From Pagrus major (Eukaryota; Chordata; Actinopteri; Spariformes; Sparidae): a stretch of DNA of 64,000 nucleotides. A program made the translations under genes and the position numbers. Positions 13,221 through 24,000 of this stretch are shown here, piece after piece (position 1 is the stretch's first letter; each line of letters opens with the position of its first letter). The stretch is from contig NC_133232.1 of the NCBI RefSeq assembly GCF_040436345.1, forward strand, positions 30,455,315 through 30,519,314. Reading direction: 5' to 3'. Below the pieces are notes generated by a model. It ran no database searches. It had not been told where the DNA came from and worked only from the letters and a program-made list of their open reading frames with translations.

Positions 13221-15177
13221 ACAAGTGGCCTAATTACAGCAGGCAGGGTAACCTGTGCTGCTTAACTCCTGCGCCAAAATGTGATTATGGAACAGGAGAG
13301 CTAAATATCTTGTGGGTGTTTATGTTTAGGGGGGAGAATAAGTGCAAACCCCTCCGCTTCAACGGACTGATTTCACAATTCAAACTTCTATCTGTCCGCC
13401 TGGGTTTGACTGGAAGTTGCAGATGTGTTGTCATTCAACTCATGATTGCAATTATAAGCTGTTTGTCCTCATATATTCTCGTCAGCTCTCTTGCCTTTGT
13501 TTCCCAGCACTTAAATTAAGGAAGGGTGTGCACTTTTTTTTTCAAGGTGAAAGTACAGAAAAGGCTGTAAGTTAGAGTGGATTTTTATTTTATTACAAAA
13601 TGATGCGATGATGTAAATATGATCTAACCTCCGGAGAGAGGTCACATTAGAGACGTTTCATCTCCACCGTGGCTCGTATTTATGAGACAACCTGTCTTGT
13701 CCTCTGCTGTGTGAAGTTAGGATCATCTCAGCCGTACGAGCCTTTATGAGCTGGCACAGCTCGTCTCGTACTCGTGTAAACTCTGCTAGAAAGCCCACTG
13801 CTAAAATTAAAAATCGAAGCTTCCCCCAAACTCAGCTCAAGTCTCTGTAGGGAGGCCATGTGTGAGAATCCAGTTAAAACCTGACCTGGTGATAACAGGA
13901 AATGTGATTTTGACACACACAGCACTGCAAGATGTGAATGACTGCAGTGTGAGTGGCACTCTTTTGTTCCTATACATAATCAGTGATTATCAGACTTCAT
14001 GCTGTCAAAACTGCGGCCTGGAAAAAAGCAAGAGAATCATGAAGGGCGGTTTAGTTCGGCCCGCATTACAGACAGTCATGAGGAGTGAGAGGAAGGTGTT
14101 CAGCATGAAGCGTGAGTTTCCTTTTAGGTTACTTTGGAGTTATTGTGTGTTTTAGTCTCCGGTGAATGACGCAATAATCATAATATTGGCTCTACAGATT
14201 TTTAATATCTTGGGATGCACCGATTATTACCTGCTTTTCAAGGCTGATATCGATAAGATAACCAGTAAATTCACATTTTGTTTTTTAAGAAGTTCCTCAC
14301 CTGTTATCTACGCACACCTGAGGGCAAGAAAGGCGAAGATGAAGTGAGAAAAGATGGGTGGTGTAATATGTCGTACCTTCCTTGTGTTGCAAGCTGCAGT
14401 CTTGTTCTCTGACACTGTTAAAACATGTTTGACTCTCTAGTCTGCTCTGTCGTTGTTGGGGGATCGCAAACCAACTTTAAAGGCGTAAACAGCCACCTAG
14501 TGTATCGCATACTCGCCAAACTTCGGACCTCAAAAATAGGGAGGATTTCGAAACCAAAGCGGGGTTCTGGGGGTCTACCCCCCCAAAAAATGTGAGATTC
14601 AAGGACGGTGTTTCCTGCATTCTGGTGACATATTAAGGATGAACATAACAAATTATTAAGTAAAATGTAACAGCGTTTTTATGTCAAATGATTTTACTTT
14701 AGAACAACGCTGAATAATTTGCCCTCTAGCGCAAACTTCTTTGGCATAACGTAATATTTATCACTTTTAATTAATTCATGGCCCTTAGAGAGTCTTTGCA
14801 CACCACCTACCTGTGTTTCTCAGCCTCTCGATGGGGATTGAGGTGGTGCGACCCCCCGTGACTGACAGAAAAACCATCGTGGCAGATTTTCCAGCCCCTT
14901 TCTTTTAAAACTTTACATAAGAAACCGGAATACTTCTCTCCAGGGCATCTGAAATGTGTTTATATATCCTTTCTCCTCCGTTTCTCTGTGTGTCTATCAC
15001 TCACTGACTCCACCCTGTACAGTGCCAGAAACCGGTTATGAAAAACGGGGAAAAAGTGTGAAAAATGTTCATAAATCGGGAGAAATATGGGGACAAATGC
15101 GAAACTGGGAGAGGGCAAGATGTATATATTGGAAGGCGGATGGATACACAGTATGGTGTAGTGGTGTTTGCCGACAC
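13221..15177. other. non-coding sequence between CpG-rich regions
   Basis: No gene supported. Small transposon-like pieces: GGGATGCACCGATTAT near 14213 (hAT-like end), a segment around 14505-14600 with TACTCGCCAAAC, and an AAAACGGGG/GGGAGAAATATGGGGACA stretch (15040-15120). Confidence 0.4.
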
Positions 15178-15544
15178 GGTTCAGTTATGTAGTTCTGGGG
15201 AAAACATTTTAATTTTAATCTTCATCGACTCAGTTTTTATGCCTAAACAAACTAAATGAACAAACTCTTCGTTTCATCGCTGAATAAACAAACCGAGCTT
15301 ATAGGACAACACTATTTCAAACTGTTTTACTTTGTTTATATGTGGCGGACCCTGCCACCGTTCTAGCTTCAAACAGTGATCTGGGGACCTTATTTTCCTC
15401 TGAGAACAGCTTGTTTATTCAGTTATGGAAAAAAATCAATGAGTTGAGTAAATTAGTTTGTATTATTCCCTCATGAATTTTTGTAACTATTAAAATTCTG
15501 GATTTGAATTTCTTCCCCAAAAACTACATAGTGACCCTTTAAAG
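15178..15544 (+). repeat. MITE family A, copy 2
   Basis: Carries GTAGTTCTGGGGAAAACATT, TATGTGGCGGACCCTGCCAC, GAGAACAGCTTGTTTATTCA and the right end AACTACATAGTGACCCTTTA; near full length. Confidence 0.8.
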
Positions 15545-15989
15545 TTAATGAAAGCAATTTGGCCTCACATTACCATAATCTCACTGTACAACACTGATAA
15601 ATAGCTCATGAATCTTTATTTATATAGCGCCAATTCACAACAGAAGTCATCTCAAGACACTTTCCAAATCGAGCAGGTCTAGACTGTACTCCTTGATAAT
15701 ATACATTTCCTACTATAGGGCCGATGGTACATATCATGCACCGCTACTAACATCACTTTTTGTTTGCGGAGGACTGTGGAAATGGTTGTGCGGCTCCCAT
15801 CACATAAGCCAGAAGTGAGATTTAAACCAACAGCCCACTGTCGCCTTGTGAGAACATGTTTTGTGTGTTTTCCAGAGCCTTTTCATAGGCCTGAAGCCAA
15901 ACCTCTTCAGGTGTTCGTTAGTTAAGGAGGTTAGATTCATGGCAGCAAAACTTGGTAGAAGATGGCTTTTTAAAACCCTCCACAGAGGA

Positions 15990-17160
15990 GGCTTCAGCGT
16001 GCGTCTCCCTCCATCTTCTCCAGGCTGCATCAGCCTGCAGCCTCCAGCACCCCAGCCTCCTGCTGCCTCGTGTTAATTCCCCTGCAACAGACCCAAACCC
16101 TCTCTCTCTCTCACTCTTCTCACTGTTTTCTCTTTTTATATTTTGGCAACCCCGTCTCGCAGCCATCACCCACTGGCCTGACTCTGTTAATTGACCTGAC
16201 TGCCAGGGAAACGCAAACACCCACTGAGTGATACTCACTGGAGGAATAACACAGTTTGTGACTTCGCTGCCCCCCGATAAGGCTCTTCAGTTTAGCGCAC
16301 CGTTACTCTTTGGTCGCGATGTCTCTCCCTCTCTCTCTCTCTCTCTCTCTCCCCCACCACCACCACCACTACCTCCATTCCCCTTGAGCGGCTGGAGCTC
16401 GCGTTGCATGCCGGTACCTGCAGTCCTCACCCCTCCCAGCCTCTCCAGCGTCTAATCCTGGGCGTGGATAGCCGAGCACTACATCTCCCATGCTGTCACC
16501 GAGCACCCTTCTGCCCCTCTCTCTCTCTCTCTCCCACCAGACTGGAGACTGGCGATACGAAACGGACTGTCTTGACGACCCTCCCTCCCCCTCCCATCCT
16601 CACCCTCCCCTCCTCTTCCTCCTCCTCCTCCTCTCCCTCCCTCCCTCCCTCCCTCCCTCCACCCCCCTCCCGGACTTTTGAGAACCGAAAACCGTCGAGA
16701 TTAGTGAGCAGCAGCCGCGGACGGCGGAGGCGAAAGGCTGGAGCTGGAGCCGGAGCCGGACACGGCCGTATCCGAGTCGTGCCCGTGCGTCGTTCACATG
16801 CCGTCTGGACGAGCTGGTTCGTAACTGTTTGTGCCATTAGACATCTTTTTTATCCGGCCTGCTGATTAGCTGAGGGGGGGGGGGGATTATTGAATATCTC
16901 AGAGAGACAGAGAGAGAGGAGAGTCTTTAAAAAAAAAGGAGGAGGGGGTGGTGGAAGGACGGAGAGGAGAGGAGAGGAGAGGCTCGGTGAATGCCTTTCA
17001 ACAGCGGAGTGGTTCAGTCCGATACGACGGGGGCACTTCACGTTAGGTCGGCCGGGGATAGATAACAAGGAGCCCGCCTCAGCGTGTGAGAGGAGAGGGC
17101 TTCGCGGCGGCGGCGGCGGTGCTGCTGGTGGTCAGTGGAGTTAAATACATTGTTCGCCCT
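15990..17160. promoter_or_regulatory. second CpG- and pyrimidine-rich promoter-like region
   Basis: GC-rich with CT microsatellites (16322-16350, 16519-16532), a CCT/TCC tract (16586-16670), CpG-dense 16690-16850 and a CGG run at 17103-17117. It lies 3.8 kb before the first recognised bcorl1 exon and has the look of a housekeeping promoter with 5' UTR. Open frames here are low-complexity and were not called genes. Confidence 0.4.
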
Positions 17161-18129
17161 CCTTTTTTTAAAAAGCCAGCGGAGGGAGAAGTTGTGTCAG
17201 CTGGCTACTTTGTGTGTTATGTTGATTATTTGTTTGGCTGTGAGGACTTTTGTTTGTTCGCCTCTCTCCCTTGTGTTTTCTGTTGACTTACCTTATCAGG
17301 CTGAGATGTGACACACTGCCACATTGTGTCGACAGCAGCCACTGTAACATTACCCCCAAACATTTGCCCTTCATCACCCTTTTTTTTTTTAAATACATTT
17401 TTCATATTTTAGCCCAGAGAGAGGAAGACGTGGATGGAGAGATCACCCGGAGAGAGGGACCCGGAGCTCTCCAGAGTTTCTCCGTGCTGATATTTAAAGC
17501 ATGTGCACTTTCACACATGACACTGGGAGTGTGTTGTTGCATGCACCGGACAGTGACACACAAATAATTTGGTTTTCTCAGAGGTTTGACTTTGTTGTGT
17601 CTGCGCTGTTGCCCACGGCGTGTGTTGTGTGTGTGTGTAATGTGTGTGTGTGCTATTGGCCTACATCAGAGCGGATGAATTCAAAATGTTGTGTGTCTGT
17701 GTGTATGATCGCAGCACAAAGACAAACTAGCTGTGAGCAACTGTTGTACGGTAATGAATGCAGACCCTCCTTGCAGCGAGCCGTATCTGCATCGCAGGAT
17801 CCCTTTCAGTCCGTGCTCGCAGATTCCTGCACTGATCGGTGTGTCTGTCATTATGTGCATCGTATTCGTTATGTTTCACTGACTCCAGGGTGAAACATTT
17901 TTCCATTTCCACCCCAAAAAGCTTTGACAGAGATTTCTCTCTTTTTTTCTTTTTTTTTTTTTTCCTTTTTTATGCCGAGTCCTGTCTCATTTACTTGCAG
18001 ATGCGCTCGCCTGCGCTCACCTCTACCTGCAAACCACAGGGCTGTTCTGGTGTGTTTGTGTGTGTGTGTGTGTGTGAGAGAGTATTTCAGATGTGTGTTT
18101 TCACATGACATCAAGGTAGATTAACTGAT
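17161..18129. other. non-coding sequence with GT microsatellites
   Basis: Contains TG-rich runs (17620-17655, 18045-18076) and poly-T (17941-17963). A possible 5' UTR exon starts after the TATTTTAG acceptor at 17412, but no donor could be fixed. Confidence 0.4.
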
Positions 18130-18483
18130 AAAGGTGCACTATGTAGTTTTGGGGAAGACATTTTAATCAGAAGAGAAAGATTTTCAATGGCTGATGTTCT
18201 TTTTTAAAATACCTAAACAATGTAAATAATCAAAGTCTTTGTGTTCATGAACAAACAAGTGGACCTTAAAGGACAACACAGTTTTTACTTTGTTCATATT
18301 TGGCGGACCCCGCCACCTTTCCGGCGTCACACAGTGGTCTGGGGACCTTGTTTTCTTCTGAGAACAGCTTGTTTATTCAGTTGTGGAAAAGTAGATATTT
18401 CTGAGTTTATTACCTCAACAATATTGTAAATATTAAAATTCTGCATTTGAATTTCTTCTCCAAAACGACATAGTGCCGCTTTG
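18130..18483 (+). repeat. MITE family A, copy 3
   Basis: Starts AAAGGTGCACTATGTAGTTT and ends AACGACATAGTGCCGCTTT, an inverted pair, with the shared core TTGGCGGACCCCGCCACC. The best-preserved copy for defining both ends. Confidence 0.85.
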
Positions 18484-18857
18484 AGAATAACAGCGTGTGT
18501 GCGGTCAGCATTGTGTTGTGATGGAAGTGAAATGTGTTGTGTTTGAGAGAAGCAATAGGTGGAATTTCTCATCTAATCTTAGATAAAGCTGATGAGGACT
18601 TACAGGATACGATTTGTTGTTCTGTCCTGTACATGCGACATCTATTGCATGTCTGTCCGTCACGGGAGAGGGAGCCCTCCTCTGTGGCTCTTCCTGAGGT
18701 TTCTTCCGTCTTTCTTCCTCTGTAAAAAGGTTTTTTTCTCCCCAATATGGCAAGTTTTTCCTAAGGACAGAGGATGTTGTTCACTGTACAGATTGGAAAG
18801 CCTACTGAGGCAACGTGATTGTGATTTGGGCTATATGAATTCAATTTGATTTGACTT

Positions 18858-19012
18858 AAAGGTCCTATTTGTAAGAAAAGTTGATTTTTGAGTCTCATTC
18901 CCAACTCGTCAAATACTGACGCATTGGAATGGCGGCCGGCCCGACCTACAATCCCAATACGTCAGTTGGGAACGAGACTCAAAAATCAACTTTTCTTACA
19001 AATAGCACCTTG
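18858..19012. repeat. hairpin MITE family B, copy 1
   Basis: Two arms of about 50 bases in inverted orientation (TTTGTAAGAAAAGTTGATTT ... AAATCAACTTTTCTTACAAA) with very few mismatches and a central region of about 45 bases. As RNA or single-stranded DNA it would fold into one long hairpin. A diverged second copy is at 40255-40425. Confidence 0.85.
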
Positions 19013-19059
19013 AAGATCACTCATAAAAGAAAATGCCGTCATCATAACTCAGAATTCAG

Positions 19060-19915
19060 AGTCTGCAAGAGCAGTGAAGTCTGGACGCTAGGATGCAGTG
19101 TTCACGATCCCATATGTCTCTTCTTCCTTTAACAGTCATTATCTACTCACCCTCATGCTGGTAGAAAGAGGTGAAGTTTCATCCTCCACAAAACATTTCT
19201 GGGGCTTCACAGCCAAACAGTGTTGCAGCATTGTACTGAACAACTGAAGTAGATAGGGACTTGTTTTAAAACACACAAAAAAAACTGTAACAAAAATCAT
19301 AAAATGGCTCCACACAGCTTGTCCAGCGTCATCCAAGTCTCTGGAAGCTCTAAGATCAGAAATTGATTTGAAAAGACGTTATTTACACTGTTTTTTAAGC
19401 AGAAATCTTCACGTAGCGGCTGAGCTGCAAGCGTCAGGGCACATCCCGTCTGAAGTGGGTAGACGAGCTCGACCACTCGTCGAGGGTGTAAATAATAATG
19501 TATCAAACAAAACAACAACAACAACAAAAACATCCAATCTCTATACAGCTCGTTCAGCTTAATTCAAGTCTCCAGAAGCCTTGAGATCCCAAATTGTTTT
19601 GGAAAGACTTCTGTTTACACCCTTGATGCTCAGTCAAGCTCATGCACCCACTTCAGACGTGGTGTATGCTGACGCTTTTAGCTTAGCAGCTACAGTCGAG
19701 ATATCTGCTTGAAAAAGGTTGTAAATAACATCTTTTTAAATCAATTTTGGATCTCAGGGCTTCCAGAGTCTTGGATTACGCCGTACAAGCTGTTTGGAGC
19801 CATATTATGTTTTTCTTAGGTTGCTTTTTCTTTACATTATAAATTATATTGCTGTGAAGCTCCAGAAATGTTTCGTGGACTATGAAAACTTCATTTTACT
19901 GAGGTGAACTGCTTT
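19060..19915 (+). repeat. interspersed repeat, family C copy 2
   Basis: Matches 6106-6800, including CCCATATGTCTCTTCTTCCT, but lacks the TTCATCCAAAAATGAAAATT terminal segment. It has an internal partial duplication (AGTCTCTGGAAGCTCTAAGA near 19338 and AGTCTCCAGAAGCCTTGAGA near 19568). Confidence 0.65.
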
Positions 19916-20953
19916 ATTGTAATCCCAAATAATTAACTGTCCGGCGATAGCAAGTATCAAAACTTTTACTCGCTTCCAGTCATTCAATCCTCACCGGTTC
20001 ACATGGCTCCAACTGCACATAACACACTGAGGCTGCCGCTCACTAATAAAAGATCATTGAGCAGTCACAGCCGATTGGCTCATGAATGGATTACTGAGCG
20101 GGCATACGCAGGCCCAGGGGCCCAAGGGGTCACAGGACATAAGAAAGACTCTCTGTTATGAGCGTTTGTCATTAAAAAGTTGTAGGGCTCAGGGATGTTT
20201 AAAAAAAAAAAGAGTTACTCTGATCTTTTAATATTGAGTATCTGCTGATTCTGTTTTTGAAAAAGCACATAAAAGTAAGCACTTTAAATGTGTTTGGCAG
20301 CAGTATTGTCCTGAACCAGCATCACTGATGTTTTCTAAATGTTCTCAAAATATCTCGTATTCGCATGCTTTGGTATTTTGTATGATATCTGTGGAGTGTT
20401 GGTCTGTTTTGACAGCCTCTCTTCATCTCCAGTGTGAACGAAATGGTTTCAACCAACAACAGGACTTTTAGAGTTAACCTGCAAAATACCGCAGAAAACA
20501 AAAGCAAAACAGCTGCGAACAATGTGAGGGGGTGATCTGGTATTTACCTTTCATACGTGTCTCTGCCAGGGGCCCGCTGGCTCATAATCCGTCCATGTTG
20601 CAACTGATGCATTAAGTCTCATCTCCTTCACCAAATATCCCGATGTAAGTAAAGATAATTCACTCTCTGGATCAATCGGTACTGACAAACTATTAGTATT
20701 CCCTGCGTGCGTGCAAACAAACACCATGTTTTTCCATTTACCACACTTTTGTCTGCTACCTTGAATTGTCTCCCTGCTCTGAGGAAATTGTAACATATCT
20801 GGCCTCCAAGCTCGTCTGAAAGAAAGGAAGTCTTTAATTTCCCAATGTTGGTTACTCTGAATCACTTGCTGCTGCACGGAGTGGGTCTTATTGTTTCACG
20901 AAGGATTACATTAAAACAGTGAACTGTGGTTTTTTTTTCTGTTTGTTTTGCAG
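19916..20953. other. non-coding sequence upstream of first bcorl1 exon found
   Basis: No exon, repeat or RNA gene recognised. It was searched for the conserved first coding exon of BCORL1 without success. Confidence 0.5.
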
Positions 20954-21038
20954 CATATCACTGTATTATAAGGAAAACACTCACCTGACGGACTCAGCTA
21001 CCCCTGAGGCATGTTGTGTTAAAGAAACACCTATGCAG
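20954..21038 (+). CDS. bcorl1: bcorl1 coding exon a (first one found)
   Basis: An acceptor (T-rich tract then CAG at 20951-20953) and a GTAATT donor bracket 85 bases. Base 20954 completes a split codon and is followed by 28 open codons ([20 protein letters not shown]...). The next exon starts VDPT, comparable to VELT in human BCORL1, and a GG|C glycine would align with the human MCG-INEERRAPLSDEES segment. The only in-frame ATG is at 21033. This is less certain than the downstream exons because similarity is weak. Confidence 0.6.
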
Positions 21039-24000
21039 GTAATTGTTTTTTTTTTCTTTTCTATTACGGTTAGATTACCAGATTACAGCATTTGTTTCCT
21101 CTTATCTAATTAACACTGGCTTTATGAACTTCTCTTATTACTCAGGTGGATCCTACACTAATGAATGTAGGGGATGGAGGCACGGTGAGCAGAGAGATCA
21201 GTGCTCCAAATAAAGCGTCTGCTAGCATGGTGGGAAATCCCCCCCAGACGCTACCCCCTGAGTTTAGAGGAGATGTTACGCTCAGTCAGCAAAACAAGAC
21301 CACTCCAACAACAGACTGTAAGACAGCAAAAGCCTGCCTGGACACTAGCAATTACAACCACAGCCCTGAGCTTTCTCCACCTCAACAGCCCAACAATGCA
21401 CCGATGTCCGGCTCAGCCCTCAGCAGCTCAGAGAAGAGAGCAGACAAAAGGGCAGAGGCCCCTAAACACAAAGCCGATGGTGCTGGGGTCTTCCCCGCTC
21501 CTCAGTGGTCAAGTGGCGTAAAAGTCAGTCGTGAGGACTCGCTCAGCCCCTGTCACAGCAATGTGACAACCAGTAAGAAATCACACCCGCAAACGCAGTC
21601 TGTGCAAAGTGTTCCACCTGGGTTTCAGTGCTCCACCATGTTTAAACCAGTCCAGCCTGTTGCCTTCCTTCCTTCCACCAATTTTTCCTCCCCACTTTGT
21701 AAAATCACTCTTCCACCAGCATTGGGTCAGATTGCAGCGCTGAGAGAAGCCACAGCCAGTCAGTTTCAGAAGGAAATCCAGCCTCAAAGCTCAGGTGTTG
21801 GAGGGACACCTCTCATGCGGAGCTATCCCTACTCGTTCTCTGTGGGCCGGACTCCAGCTGCAGAGAAAAAAGCAGGCACATCAAAACTCAAATCTAACCA
21901 TTCGTCTAATAAAAATGCCAAATCTGTGGGAGAGCATAAATCTTTAGCCTCGGTGGTAGCCTCACCAGCTATTGCCCTACCATTGCAGCACCCATCATTA
22001 ACTTCTGCAGCACCCACCTGCTACACGCTGTCTCCCACTGCTGCCATTTGCTGTGGCTCAGCGCTGGCCAGCCTCACTTCTCAGAGCAGACTGCTGAACC
22101 ATGTGGAGAAAGGCAACAGCATAGACAAGACAAACGTGGGCTCTCTTAAAACGACGCCTCCCTTGGCATCAGAGGACCACACAGCTTGCTCAGTTGAACT
22201 GAGAGACGTACCTCTTGATTTGTCGGCTAAATCGAAACGTCCAAAATGCTTAAGTGACCCTCCAGTTACAACTATTGAGCCTCATAATAATGAATTGAAT
22301 CAGAGAGATTTTGTGAACTCAAAGAGGACTCACTCTACATCTTATAGCTCAGCTGTGCAATACCCTATCTTACCCAACACCCACAGAAATGGCTCTCATC
22401 AAAAGCAAATAAACAGGCCTCAGAACCACCAGGTCCCAGAGCCCAAACCAAGCTGGGGTAAGGGATCTCCACAAGACCCTATCAAAAACATCCCTGGAAC
22501 TTATGTTGGTGTTGCTAGCCCCATACTGGCTTCTACTCTACGGGGCAAAGATGGAAAAGGGACTTTTGCAGATGAATTTCAGAGTTTTGCAAAGCAGGAG
22601 TTTATATCTATAATCGACCAAGGAGAACATCTGGCCTCAGGAGGAAAGAAGCCATCCTGTCTGATGAAGGGTAACCATCATGCTCACAGCGTCAAGCATG
22701 TTAAAAACACCAGCACAGCCATCACTAAGAATTGTCCCTCTAAAGGAGCCCTAACGACTGCCCTGTCGAGCTCTCCCAACGCTCAGATTCATCCGAAATC
22801 TGGAACTGGCAAAACAGCAGTGCCATACTCGACCACCGTTGTCAACCCAGCTTGGCAACAGCCGTCTCATCTTCCGCACCAAGCCTCGTCTGTTCAGAGA
22901 AAAATCACACAAGGATCTCCAAAGACCAAAGGCACCGCAGTGACAGATGGATCCAAGTTTCAGAGTGCCCATCACAGCCCGTCCAAACCTGAGGATGATA
23001 AGTGGGAGAGAATCAAGTCTCCCCTGTCGAACCTTGCGTCCATCGTAAAGCAGCAAGCTCTCGAAACAACAGCACTGACAGACGAGGGTAATGCTCAAGC
23101 CTCGCCTGTTGCATCGAGAAAAGTTGATGCTCTGACTGGGAGCCAAGACCCCCAATCTAAGCATACGTCTAACTTTGAATACCCACCGTACTGGTCTGTG
23201 GAAAAATGGCCTGGTGTGCCATCTCAAGGGGATTCAACTCAAGCAATGAAGAGACACGAGAAGGCGAACGCCACCGAGCCTTTGGAGAATAAATCGGAGT
23301 TAAACACCAGTCAGGGAGAAGAGGTGGGACTACAAGCGAAGCAGGGCTCCTCAAAGCCTGCTGGCCAGTCAAATCTCTTCGTTAGCAATGCATCAACAAA
23401 CGGGAACAGGATGGAGAGCAAACTAGCCCAGGTGTTAGAGGGGGAGATATCAAAGAAAGAAAGTGGGGCATCAGACAGTCCTCCCAGTGACAAATTGGAG
23501 GGCATGGTTGCGTCTATTCTTACAGGCCAGTGTGCAGGAGGAGGCGACAAGTTCGAAAAGAGAACAAACGGAACCAAAGAGGAGTCGCCGACCAAAGCGA
23601 AAGCTGCTGCCATCAAAAAAGAAAAGAAAACCAGCCCCAAGAAGCCTGCGAAGGAGAAGTCGCCAACGGGTCCGTCGAAGAAGGCTGCAGGAAAGAAGAA
23701 GAAAGACACAGAAAAAAAGACTCCAACCAAAGTGTCTTGTCAGAATAAGGTAAATTATGTGTGTGAATGGTTATGTCCTTTTTAAAGTCTAAAATATCTT
23801 TGTTCATTCCTTATCTCCATTTGGTTGAACTTTATGGAAATGTTTAATGTAGAAATCACATTTTTTTTTTACAACTGAATCGGCCAAATTGAGCTCCCTT
23901 TAATAATATGAATCTATGACTGGTGATTTAACTTCCAAGGGCTTATTGTGAGTCTGCTACATGCTCTCCATCAGTATGAAAGCTTTGTGATCAATAGCAT

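Noticed and set aside
16404..16865. 153-codon + strand frame and an overlapping - strand frame in the CT-rich region
   Set aside because: Low-complexity Ser/Pro (or Glu/Gly) products of CT/TCC microsatellites; no domain and no splice context.
22751..23730. Long - strand frames inside the large bcorl1 exon
   Set aside because: Antisense of a proven coding exon; phenylalanine/serine-rich because the sense strand is Lys-rich.
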